Positions 1 through 7,402 of a stretch of DNA of 64,000 bases are shown here, in pieces. Source of the DNA: G965279355 sp965279355 (lineage in GTDB: Bacteria; Pseudomonadota; Alphaproteobacteria; CACIAM-22H2); NCBI GenBank assembly GCA_965279355.1, contig OZ257155.1:1984001-2048000 (forward strand), written 5' to 3'. Each line of letters opens with the position of its first letter. Positions within the stretch are counted from its first letter, which is position 1. The notes beneath the pieces are model-generated. The model saw nothing but the letters and a program-made list of their open reading frames with translations, was not told the origin of the DNA and did no database searches. Both the position numbers and the translations under genes were made by a program.

Positions 1-1
1 A

Positions 2-82
2 TGGGTTGCCAAGGCGCGCGAATATCCGATGGACAAGATGGCGCCGATGTCGGTGATCGACACCAAGTTCGTCGGTTCCTGA
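2..82 (+). CDS. C-terminal fragment, probably an ABC transporter substrate-binding protein
   Basis: The window opens inside a reading frame that runs to a TGA at 80-82 and encodes 26 residues ending in DTKFVGS. The start lies outside the window. The tail resembles C-termini of NMT1/SsuA-like periplasmic binding proteins, and many such genes follow here, but 26 residues are too few for a firm family call. It is convergent with the monooxygenase gene that ends at 115, and a strong hairpin separates the two. Confidence 0.45.
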   Translation, partial: WVAKAREYPMDKMAPMSVIDTKFVGS

Positions 83-85
83 CTC

Positions 86-120
86 GCGTAAGGCGGCAGG
101 AACAGTCCTGCCGCCTACGC
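86..120. terminator. Strong hairpin between convergent genes
   Basis: GCGTA-AGGCGGCAGGA pairs with TCCTGCCGCC-TACGC across an ACAG loop, giving a stem of about 15 bp with one bulged A. It sits between two converging stop codons and overlaps the stop of the gene on the minus strand. No T-run follows on either strand, so it is a bidirectional hairpin rather than a textbook intrinsic terminator. Confidence 0.6.
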
Positions 121-1278
121 CTTGTGAGCGTAGAGCCAGTCGATCATCGAGAAATCGGTCGGTGAGCGCCGCGACATCAGATCGTTACGAACGATGGCCG
201 GCACGCCTTCCTGGTGGAAATAAGCACCCATCGCGCGGGCAGTGATCTGCACCCGCGCAGTGCGCATCGCACGGTCGCCTTCGTAAGCCTTCAGGGCCAC
301 CGCGGGATCGGCACTCTGCGAAACATGCCGGGCGAGACACGACGCATCCTCGATCGCCTGACAGGCGCCTTGCGCGATGTACTGGAACATCGGATGCGCG
401 GCATCGCCGAGCAGACCGATGCGGTTCTTGGTCCAGGTCAGGATCGGCTCGCGGTCATGCATGGGCCAGCGCTTGTCGCGCCACATCTGCTTCTGGCAGG
501 TCTGCACATAGTCACAGCACTGCGAAAAATGCGCGTCGAGTTCGTCGACCGTACCCCAGTCGTCGGTGCCGGGCCGATAGCGCTTGCTGCGGAACACGGC
601 GACCTGGTTGTAGAGCTCGGCACGGCGGACCGGATACTGCACGAAATGCATATCCGGACCGACCCACATCACGACATTGTCGAGACCGGCATGCTTGGAC
701 ATCTGCTCCATCGGCAAGGTACCGCGATAGGCGACATAGCCCATGCAGACCGGATCGTCCTTGACGATCAGGCCGCGCACCGTCGACCACAGGCCGTCGG
801 CGCCGATCAGTAGATCCGTCTCATAGACAGTCCCGTCGGCAAACCGCACGCGAGCACCCTGCCCCAGATCCTCAACGCCCGTGACCGCACGATTGGCTTC
901 CAGGGTGATCTGCTTGTTGGCCTGACACGCCTGCAAGAGAGCGGTGAGCAGGTCGCTGCGATGCATGACGATATAGGGATAGCCATAGCGGCTCTGGAAA
1001 AGCTCGCCGCAGTCGATGGCGGTGATTTCCTTTTCGCGGATGGCGTCCATCCACACCAGCCGGCTGGGGAAGACGGCGTTCTTCTTGACCTCGGACAGAA
1101 CGCCGACCTGGTCGAGAACCCGCATCGCATTGGGGGCAAGCTGCAGCCCCGCGCCGATTTCGCCGAACTCCGGCGCCTTCTCGACGACATGGACCTTCTT
1201 GCCCTTGAGGGCGAGCGCCAGGGCCGCCGTCAGGCCGCCAATGCCGCCGCCGATAATGAGGATGGGTAAACGGTCCAT
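115..1278 (-). CDS. FAD-dependent aromatic monooxygenase (salicylate / 3-hydroxybenzoate hydroxylase type)
   Basis: 387-residue group A flavoprotein monooxygenase, expected to hydroxylate an aromatic or heteroaromatic acid with NAD(P)H and O2 in the cytoplasm. The N-terminal dinucleotide-binding motif is IIGGGIGGLTAALAL (about residues 7-21). The second FAD motif is GLLGDAAHPM (around residue 290), followed by the QGACQAIEDA helix. AGGAAAC precedes the ATG. It lies 27 nt downstream of the VOC dioxygenase gene and is probably co-transcribed, a hydroxylase/ring-cleavage pairing. HpxO-type urate hydroxylases belong to the same superfamily and the xanthine dehydrogenase operon is next door, so a purine-like substrate is an alternative. 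Confidence 0.85.
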   Translation of the reverse strand: MDRLPILIIGGGIGGLTAALALALKGKKVHVVEKAPEFGEIGAGLQLAPNAMRVLDQVGVLSEVKKNAVFPSRLVWMDAIREKEITAIDCGELFQSRYGYPYIVMHRSDLLTALLQACQANKQITLEANRAVTGVEDLGQGARVRFADGTVYETDLLIGADGLWSTVRGLIVKDDPVCMGYVAYRGTLPMEQMSKHAGLDNVVMWVGPDMHFVQYPVRRAELYNQVAVFRSKRYRPGTDDWGTVDELDAHFSQCCDYVQTCQKQMWRDKRWPMHDREPILTWTKNRIGLLGDAAHPMFQYIAQGACQAIEDASCLARHVSQSADPAVALKAYEGDRAMRTARVQITARAMGAYFHQEGVPAIVRNDLMSRRSPTDFSMIDWLYAHKA

Positions 1279-1305
1279 GTTTCCTGCCCTTATGTCCGGT
1301 TTTTC

Positions 1306-2121
1306 TTAGCTACGCAGGGGCGCGCGGCCCCAGAGATTAAGCGTCCGCTGCTCATGGGGCCAGCTTCCAGCCGGCCGGCCGGCCGGAACGATCTCGAGTT
1401 CCGCCGACAACTCCACCGAGTTGCCGTCCGGATCATCTATGAAGAGAAAGAGATTGTTGCCGGGGCCGTGACGGCCGGGCCCCCACACCACGGGGATGCG
1501 CAGGCCGGCCAGATGATCGCCCCAGTCGCGGATGTCATTCCAGCCGCTGGTCTCATAGCAGCAATGATCGAAGCCGGATTTGGGCGCCTGGAAGACCGCA
1601 AAGCTGTGATGCTCGTCGTCGGAGCGCAGGAAGCAGGCGGTCAGCGAGCCGTCATCGCGGAATACGCGATCCGAAACCGTGAAGCCAAGCCTCTCTTCGT
1701 AGAACTGCGCCACGCGGCTGGATTGGGTGCTCGCCATGACGAAATGCTGGAGACGGGCCGGCAGAATACCGCCGCTCTCGATCGTGGCCGGACAGCCAAA
1801 TACGACCCGCGTGCCGTCGGGATCGGTGATCGAGAACGCATCGGCGAAAAGCGGCGAGCCGCCCTGAACGATGGCCGTACCGGTCTTCTCGATATCGCTG
1901 CGCAGCGCCTTCAGGGCGTTGCGATCGCTCACCGCATAGGCCGCATAAGCCAGACGCTTTGCCTGCCCCGCAGACAGCACGAGGCGGCGATCGGTGGCGG
2001 TGCAGATCTTCGCGCCGCCCTCGCCATCGGCGCAATCCATGCCCAGCGCCTGTTCGTAGAACCTCGCCAAGGCCGCAGGATCGGGAGTTTCCAGTCCAAG
2101 ATGGTGAAGACGGGACCGCAT
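1306..2121 (-). CDS. Two-domain VOC protein, probable type I extradiol dioxygenase
   Basis: 271 residues with two vicinal-oxygen-chelate repeats. The N-terminal half begins RLHHLGLETPDP and the C-terminal half RLQHFVMAS. The C-terminal half carries a plausible 2-His-1-Glu iron site: His in LQHF, His in FDHCCYET and Glu in SVELSAE. That is the layout of catechol-2,3-dioxygenase-like enzymes. Start choice: CCTCC on the plus strand (2130-2134) is a GGAGG Shine-Dalgarno ending 8 nt before the ATG at 2121. The ATG at 2127 is too close to it, and a frame opening at 2160 would begin inside the promoter. First gene of a two-gene operon with the FAD monooxygenase. Confidence 0.82.
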   Translation of the reverse strand: MRSRLHHLGLETPDPAALARFYEQALGMDCADGEGGAKICTATDRRLVLSAGQAKRLAYAAYAVSDRNALKALRSDIEKTGTAIVQGGSPLFADAFSITDPDGTRVVFGCPATIESGGILPARLQHFVMASTQSSRVAQFYEERLGFTVSDRVFRDDGSLTACFLRSDDEHHSFAVFQAPKSGFDHCCYETSGWNDIRDWGDHLAGLRIPVVWGPGRHGPGNNLFLFIDDPDGNSVELSAELEIVPAGRPAGSWPHEQRTLNLWGRAPLRS

Positions 2122-2132
2122 CGGCATTTCCT

Positions 2133-2162
2133 CCGTATACGGATGATATATACCGTACACGG
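2133..2162 (-). promoter_or_regulatory. Twin palindromic operators CCGTATACGG / CCGTRYACGG
   Basis: A perfect 10-bp palindrome CCGTATACGG (2133-2142) and a near copy reading CCGTGTACGG on the minus strand (2153-2162) are spaced exactly 20 bp apart, about two helical turns. One sits at the predicted transcription start and overlaps the Shine-Dalgarno edge; the other fills the -35/-10 spacer. That is a classic repression geometry. The GTATAC core resembles sites of GntR-type regulators. Which regulator binds is unknown. Confidence 0.6.
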
Positions 2163-2170
2163 ACTATCAA
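2143..2170 (-). promoter_or_regulatory. Sigma-70-type promoter of the VOC/monooxygenase operon
   Basis: On the minus strand TTGATA (2165-2170, 5 of 6 against TTGACA) and TATCAT (2143-2148, 5 of 6 against TATAAT) are 16 bp apart. Initiation would fall near 2136, giving a 5' leader of about 15 nt that carries the GGAGG ribosome site. The operator pair overlays it. Confidence 0.6.
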
Positions 2171-2288
2171 TGCAATCCGGCGCCATCCCGGCAAAGGGTC
2201 CCGAACAAAAAAGGAAGCGGCGGCGCGCAAGGCCGCAGATTTATCCGCTCAGGCAGCCCTGCGCCGGGCGACGAAATCAGGCCTCACG

Positions 2289-4610
2289 TCACCCGCGGCG
2301 GCGTTTCTCGCAGGCCAGAAGGACGCGCTCGGGAGTGGCCGGCGCATCGAGTTGAACCGACCCTTTGCCCGTGCCGACCGCGTTGACCGCATCCTTGAGG
2401 GCCAGAAAGGCCGAGATACCCAGCATCAGCGGCGGCTCGCCGACCGCCTTGGAGCGATGGATCGTCTCCTCGGTATTCGGCGCCGTGAACAGCCTGGCCC
2501 GGAAATCCGGCGGCATGTCGCGGGAGGTCGGGATCTTGTAGGTCGAGGGGGCGTGCGTCTTGAGAGCGCCCTTCTCGTCCCACCATAGTTCTTCCGAGGT
2601 CAGCCAGCCGACGCCCTGGATGTAGCCGCCTTCCGCCTGACCGATATCGATGGCGGGGTTCAGCGACTTGCCGCAGTCTTGGAGAATATCCGCACGCAGC
2701 AGCCGGTATTCGCCGGTGAGCGTATCGACCTCCACTTCGGTCACCGCCGCGCCATAGGTGTAATAGAAGAACGGACGGCCGCGCTGCTCTTTCGCGTTCC
2801 ACCAGATCTTCGGTGTCTTGTAGAAGCCGGTGGCGGAGAGCTGGATCCGGTTGAGATAGGCCAGCTTCACGATGGACGCGAAGCCGTGCTCCTGGTTGCC
2901 GATCTGCACCTTGTTGTTATGGAACAGCACGGTCTCCGGCGGCACCTTGAAATGCTCGGCACAGAAATCGACAAGGCGTCCGCGGATCGTGGTCGCGGCG
3001 GCAAGCGCCGCCATGCCGTTGAGATCGGCGCCGGCACTGGCGGCGGTGGCCGAGGTGTTGGGGACCTTACCCGTTGTCGTGGCGCTAATCTGCACGCATT
3101 CGACATCGATCCCGAACGCATCGGCGACGATCTGGGCCACCTTGATGAACAGGCCCTGCCCCATCTCGGTGCCACCGTGATTGAGATGCACGCTGCCATC
3201 GGCATAGACGTGCACCAGGGCGCCGGCCTGATTGAGGAAGGCGGTGGTGAACGAAATGCCGAACTTGATTGGCGTGATCGCGATGCCGCGCTTGAGAACC
3301 TCGCTGCCCTTGTTGAACTCGGTGATCGCCTTGCGGCGGCCGCGATAGTCGCTGCTGGCCTCGATCTCGTCGAACACCTCGGTCAGCACGTTGTCGGTGA
3401 CGGTCTGGTGGTAGTGCGTGATGTTGCGGTCGACCTTGCCGTAGAAATTGAGCCGGCGGATGTCGAGTGCGTCCTTGCCGACATTGCGCGCGATCTCGTC
3501 GATCACATGCTCGATCGCCACCATGCCCTGCGGCCCGCCGAAGCCACGGAAGGCCGTGTTGCTGACCGTGTGGGTCTTGCAGCGGCGGCCGATGACGGTC
3601 GCGTTTTCCAGGAAATACGCGTTGTCGGCATGGAACATCGCGCGATCGACAATGGAATTGCTGAGATCGGGCGAGAAGCCGCAGCCGGCCGCCAGATCCA
3701 TCTCAAGGCTCAGGATGCGGCCGGTATCGTCGAAGCCGACCTCGTAACGCGCCAGGAAATGGTGCCGCTTGCCGGTCATGGTCATGTCGTCGTCGCGGTC
3801 CATCCGGAATTTCACTGGCCGGCCGGTCGCATTGGCGAGCACCGCCGCGAGCGACGCGACATGTCCCGCCTGGCTTTCCTTGCCGCCGAAGCCGCCGCCC
3901 ATGCGGCGCACCTCGATGGTGACCGCGGCACCTGACTTGCCCAGCACCTTGGCGACCTGATGCTGCACTTCGGTCGGGTTCTGGGTCGAGGAGTAGACGA
4001 GCATGTTGCCGTCCTCCTCGGGAATCGCATAGGCGATCTGCCCCTCGAGATAGAAATGCTCCTGGCCGCCGATCCTGATCTCCCCCTTCAGCCGGCGCGG
4101 AGAGGCCTTAAGGCCAGCGGCACTGTCGCCGCGTTTCATCGTCTGCGGCGGGCTGACGGTGAAGTCTTTCTCCAGCGCCTCCTCGATGGTGAGGATCGCC
4201 GGCAGTTCCTCGTATTCGATGACCACCAGCTTCGCGGCCTCGCGGCCGGCGCGGATGGTTTCGGCGGCAATCGCCACGATCGCCTGCCCCGCATATTCGA
4301 CAAGCTCCGGCGTGAGAATCGGATCGCCCGGCAACGGCGATCCGATGTCGATCTCGCCCGGCACATCCTTCGCCGTCAGCACGGCATGGACACCGGGCAC
4401 GCGCTTTGCAGCTTCGACATCCAGCCGTTTGATTCTCGCATGCGCCTTGTCGGACAGGCGGACCACGCAGAACAGCGTTCCCTCCTGCTCGCGCATATCG
4501 TCTGTATAGACGGCCTCACCGGAGACGTGTTTGTGCGCGCTGTCATGCACGCGGTCGTGATGCACGTGGCGCAACGTGTTGGGGGCGAGCGGCGTGGCTA
4601 CTTCAGACAT
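2289..4610 (-). CDS. xdhB: Xanthine dehydrogenase, molybdopterin-binding subunit
   Basis: 773 residues, the usual length for bacterial XdhB. It hydroxylates hypoxanthine and xanthine at the molybdenum cofactor and passes electrons to the FeS/FAD subunit. Visible motifs are GGQEHFYLEGQ (about 180-190), RMGGGFGGKE (about 235-245), TAFRGFGGPQGM (about 350-361) and KAVGEPPLML near the C-terminus, which carries the catalytic Glu. It starts 3 nt after the small-subunit stop, so translation is probably coupled. No xdhC maturation gene lies next to it. Related molybdenum hydroxylases act on other N-heterocycles, so the substrate is not proven. Confidence 0.9.
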   Translation of the reverse strand: MSEVATPLAPNTLRHVHHDRVHDSAHKHVSGEAVYTDDMREQEGTLFCVVRLSDKAHARIKRLDVEAAKRVPGVHAVLTAKDVPGEIDIGSPLPGDPILTPELVEYAGQAIVAIAAETIRAGREAAKLVVIEYEELPAILTIEEALEKDFTVSPPQTMKRGDSAAGLKASPRRLKGEIRIGGQEHFYLEGQIAYAIPEEDGNMLVYSSTQNPTEVQHQVAKVLGKSGAAVTIEVRRMGGGFGGKESQAGHVASLAAVLANATGRPVKFRMDRDDDMTMTGKRHHFLARYEVGFDDTGRILSLEMDLAAGCGFSPDLSNSIVDRAMFHADNAYFLENATVIGRRCKTHTVSNTAFRGFGGPQGMVAIEHVIDEIARNVGKDALDIRRLNFYGKVDRNITHYHQTVTDNVLTEVFDEIEASSDYRGRRKAITEFNKGSEVLKRGIAITPIKFGISFTTAFLNQAGALVHVYADGSVHLNHGGTEMGQGLFIKVAQIVADAFGIDVECVQISATTTGKVPNTSATAASAGADLNGMAALAAATTIRGRLVDFCAEHFKVPPETVLFHNNKVQIGNQEHGFASIVKLAYLNRIQLSATGFYKTPKIWWNAKEQRGRPFFYYTYGAAVTEVEVDTLTGEYRLLRADILQDCGKSLNPAIDIGQAEGGYIQGVGWLTSEELWWDEKGALKTHAPSTYKIPTSRDMPPDFRARLFTAPNTEETIHRSKAVGEPPLMLGISAFLALKDAVNAVGTGKGSVQLDAPATPERVLLACEKRRRG

Positions 4611-4613
4611 GGC

Positions 4614-6101
4614 TCACCTCACCATCCGGGCGGTCTGGCCCTGTGTTTCGAGATAGAAGCGGCGCAGCAGATTGCCGGCCGCAACAAGCCGGTATTCGCT
4701 GCTGGCCCGCATGTCGGAGAGCGGCTGATAGTCTTTCGCCAGCGCCGCAACGGCCATATCGATCATCTCGTTGGACCACGCCTTGCCTCGCAACGCAGCC
4801 TCTGCCGCCGCCGCGCGCTTGGGTGTCCCGGCCATGCCGCCGAACGCGATGCGTATATCAACAACGCGACCGCCATCGAGCTTCACGGCAATGCCGACGG
4901 CCACCGCGGAAATATCCTGCTCGTAGCGCTTGCTGAGCTTGTAGGTGGCGAAGCGCCAGGCCGGATCGAGCGGGATGCGGATGCGCTCGACGATCTCACC
5001 GGGCGCAATTGCCGTCTTGCGATAGGCGAGGAAGAAGTCCTCGAGCGGCATCTCCCGCCGCTTGCCGCCGCTGTAAAGAACAACGATGGTCCCGAGCGCG
5101 ATCAAGGCCGGCATGCTGTCGCCGATCGGCGAGCCGTTGGCGATATTGCCGCCCATGGTGCCGGAGTTGCGGATCTGGACCGAGCCCAGCACCCGCAACA
5201 TCTCTCCGAAGCTCGGCCAATGCTTTTCGAAGGTCGGCAGCAATTCGCTGTAGGTCACACCGGCGCCGATATCGAGAGAGCCGTCTTTCTCGACGATACC
5301 GCGCAGCTCCGCGACCGCGCCGAGATAGATCACGGTGGCGAGGCGGCGATGCTGCTTGGTGACCCACAGCCCGACATCGGTGCCGCCGGCAAGAAAGATC
5401 GCATCAGGATTTGCCGCAACCGCCTCAGACAACTCAGCCAGCGAGCGCGGGGCGAAGAAACGGCCGTCGTCGTTCTCAACCGCCGTGCTGTTATCCGAGC
5501 GCAGCGTGGCAAGACGCTCGGCTGTCTCGTGCTCGGCACCGCTATGGCGGTCGCCGCGCGGCCGCGCCAGCGCCTGGCGCGCGGCATCGAGAATGGGACG
5601 ATAGCCGGTGCAGCGGCAGAGATTGCCCCCCAGCGCGTCCTGGATTATGTCATCGGCGGCGTTGCCGTCCGGCCGATGGAACAGCGCAAACAGCGACATC
5701 ACGAAGCCCGGTGTGCAGAAGCCGCACTGGCTGGCATGGCTGTCGACCATCGCCTGCTGGACTGGATGGAGCGTCCCGTCGGCAGCCTTGAGGTCCTCGA
5801 CGGTCAGCAGCTGTTTTCCGTCCAGCACCGGCATGAACAGGATGCAGGAATTGACGGCGCGATAGCCCATCCGCCCGTCCGGACCGGGCTCCGCCAGCAC
5901 CACGGTACAGGCCCCGCAATCGCCCTCCGCGCAGCCTTCCTTGGTCCCAGGGCGGCCGGTGGCGCGCAGCCACTGCAGGACGGTCTGGGTCGGATCGACC
6001 GTATCCAGGGTCACCGCGCGCGTGCCCAGAAGGAACCGCACGGGCCGCCCCGACGCGGCAGACCCGCTCTTGCCCGCCATCACCGCTACATCGTTCGCCA
6101 T
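4614..6101 (-). CDS. xdhA: Xanthine dehydrogenase, FeS/FAD small subunit
   Basis: About 495 residues from the ATG at 6101; an ATG at 6110 is also possible. A GGAG lies just upstream of both, and a longer frame would need a TTG. The N-terminal part has the plant-type ferredoxin motif EGCAEGDCGACTVVL and the second cluster motifs SQCGFCTPGF and GNLCRCTGYRPI. The middle has the FAD-binding PCMH-type segment FLAGGTDVGL and GGNIANGSPIGDS. It transfers electrons from the molybdenum subunit to NAD+ and is the first gene of the xdhAB operon. Confidence 0.9.
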   Translation of the reverse strand: MANDVAVMAGKSGSAASGRPVRFLLGTRAVTLDTVDPTQTVLQWLRATGRPGTKEGCAEGDCGACTVVLAEPGPDGRMGYRAVNSCILFMPVLDGKQLLTVEDLKAADGTLHPVQQAMVDSHASQCGFCTPGFVMSLFALFHRPDGNAADDIIQDALGGNLCRCTGYRPILDAARQALARPRGDRHSGAEHETAERLATLRSDNSTAVENDDGRFFAPRSLAELSEAVAANPDAIFLAGGTDVGLWVTKQHRRLATVIYLGAVAELRGIVEKDGSLDIGAGVTYSELLPTFEKHWPSFGEMLRVLGSVQIRNSGTMGGNIANGSPIGDSMPALIALGTIVVLYSGGKRREMPLEDFFLAYRKTAIAPGEIVERIRIPLDPAWRFATYKLSKRYEQDISAVAVGIAVKLDGGRVVDIRIAFGGMAGTPKRAAAAEAALRGKAWSNEMIDMAVAALAKDYQPLSDMRASSEYRLVAAGNLLRRFYLETQGQTARMVR

Positions 6102-6455
6102 CGGCACCATTACTCCGGACAACAGGTCACCATCGCTCGCACCAACCTCGCGCAAACGTCCGCGCGCCCTCGCACAAACCGTGCCTGAACCCTCATCAAA
6201 CGCGCCTTTCCGGCGCTTTTCCAGCGCGATTACGGCCGGGCCGCGTTGCCGGCTAAGTTACTGGGAAACATAGATTAAATCTTGAGCAGGCCGAGGCGAT
6301 AAGACGCGCAGACTGCCGCCCGAAGCGGCTGCGGAGAACGCATCGGAGGGATGCAAAACGAACAAGCCCGCCTTCGCCCCTTTGTAACTTTCGTGCGTTA
6401 TAGTTTCCGGATTCGGGAGGAAGCCCTTGCAACACTTTTTCAAGGAGACTTCCAA
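6102..6455. other. Intergenic region, no gene seen
   Basis: About 350 bp between the divergent xdhA and a small conserved gene. Short frames here show no family motif or ribosome site. A TATAGT -10-like hexamer (6399-6404) and AAGGAG (6442-6447) belong to the downstream small gene. On the minus strand AGGCACGGTTTGTGCG (6171-6186) vaguely resembles a sigma-54 site but matches only 9 of 12 fixed positions. Confidence 0.5.
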
Positions 6456-6662
6456 ATGCGGCTCAATAATTCACTGCCTAACGGCACCGACACGATCTCA
6501 GAGAGCTTTCAGTCGCCGAACCTCACGGTGGCGCAGATCGAAATGCTCGCCAGACATCAGCGCGCCCAGATGATTGCCGAAATGATCGCCGATGCGGTGA
6601 TCTGGCTCGGCAACCTCCCAAGCCGGATGAAGACCGAGCAGCTGCGACCCGCCGCCCGATAA
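6456..6662 (+). CDS. Small conserved protein, RSP_7527-like
   Basis: 68 residues, too short for many gene callers. AAGGAG lies 8 nt before the ATG. The central part (about 22-58) is a predicted amphipathic helix, LTVAQIEMLARHQRAQMIAE, followed by an Ala/Trp/Leu segment and a basic tail. This is the layout of the small alphaproteobacterial RSP_7527/DUF1127-like proteins. The function is unknown. A strong hairpin follows the stop. Confidence 0.6.
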   Translation: MRLNNSLPNGTDTISESFQSPNLTVAQIEMLARHQRAQMIAEMIADAVIWLGNLPSRMKTEQLRPAAR

Positions 6663-6689
6663 GTCCATTCGACATTGTTGAAATGCCAC

Positions 6690-6737
6690 GCCCCGGCGGG
6701 AAACCGACAGGTTTCTCTCCGGGGCGGTGGATGTTTT
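6690..6737 (+). terminator. Hairpin terminator after the 68-aa gene
   Basis: GCCCCGG (6690-6696) pairs with CCGGGGC (6719-6725). Inside it GAAACC pairs with GGTTTC across a GACA loop, and ATGTTTTGTC follows. It lies between the small gene and the RRM gene. Confidence 0.6.
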
Positions 6738-6787
6738 GTCGCAAAACCCCTATATAATCCTATTAACTGACCTCTTCGGACCCGATC

Positions 6788-7225
6788 ATGCGTCGCGCAA
6801 AAACCCCGCCCAATGTTCTGTTCACCGCCAACGTGCCGTTCAGCTATACCGACGAACAGCTGGGCCAGCTCTTCGATCCGTTCGGTATCGTGCTGAGCAG
6901 CCGCGTCATTCGCGATGCGACGACCGGCCAGTCGCGCGGCTTCGGCTTTGTCGATCTCGCGACCGACAAGGCCAAGACCAAGGCGATCGAAGCGCTCAAC
7001 GGCAAGGTCATCGAAGGCCGCAAGATCGAAGTCCGCATCGCGGAGAATAAAGAGAAAGAGAAGAAGCCGCGCGCGGCCGGCGCCCGTCCGGCGGCACGTC
7101 GCCTCATGCTGGCTGCCGCGGCTGAAACGTCGGGTTACGCCGCGCCGCAGGCGCCACGTCGCACCGTCGTGGTCGAGCGGCGCAAGCTGACCTCGCGCCC
7201 GATCTCCCGCCTCATCACCGGCTGA
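6788..7225 (+). CDS. RRM-domain RNA-binding protein
   Basis: 145 residues. A single RNA recognition motif spans about residues 8-88, with RNP2 (VLFTANVP) and RNP1 (RGFGFVDLA), as in small cyanobacterial and proteobacterial RRM proteins that act in RNA handling, often under cold stress. A basic, Ala/Arg-rich tail of about 55 residues follows. A TATAAT-like hexamer lies 27-32 nt before the ATG. Monocistronic, with a terminator downstream. Confidence 0.88.
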   Translation: MRRAKTPPNVLFTANVPFSYTDEQLGQLFDPFGIVLSSRVIRDATTGQSRGFGFVDLATDKAKTKAIEALNGKVIEGRKIEVRIAENKEKEKKPRAAGARPAARRLMLAAAAETSGYAAPQAPRRTVVVERRKLTSRPISRLITG

Positions 7226-7285
7226 TCCGCGCCGACAGGCGCGCCACCTCACAATTGAACCCTTTAACGCTGGCCCTTTTGAACG

Positions 7286-7316
7286 GCCGGGCGGGTTAAT
7301 CCCTGTCCGGCTTTTG
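7286..7316 (+). terminator. Rho-independent terminator after the RRM gene
   Basis: GCCGG..GGG - TTAAT - CCC..CCGGC hairpin followed by TTTTG. It separates the RRM gene from the Anbu operon. Confidence 0.65.
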
Positions 7317-7402
7317 CCCTGTTTGTCTTAACGATTCCGGCCAGGATTGATGGTACAGTTATTGCTTCTTTTTTGTTCAAGCACTTACTGCATCGGGCTT
7401 GC

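Noticed and set aside
115..6101. A purine (urate/allantoin) catabolic island
   Set aside because: Xanthine dehydrogenase and an HpxO-like flavoprotein are suggestive, but no HIU hydrolase, OHCU decarboxylase, allantoinase or allantoate amidohydrolase gene is present.
6171..6186. AGGCACGGTTTGTGCG upstream of xdhA as a sigma-54 site
   Set aside because: Spacing is right but only 9 of 12 positions match, and the -12 TTGC is broken. Too weak in GC-rich DNA.
3960..6188. Long open frame antisense to xdhA/xdhB
   Set aside because: A frame of more than 700 codons opposite two well-supported genes is expected in GC-rich codon-biased DNA. It has no domain motif and a low-complexity Arg/His-rich product.
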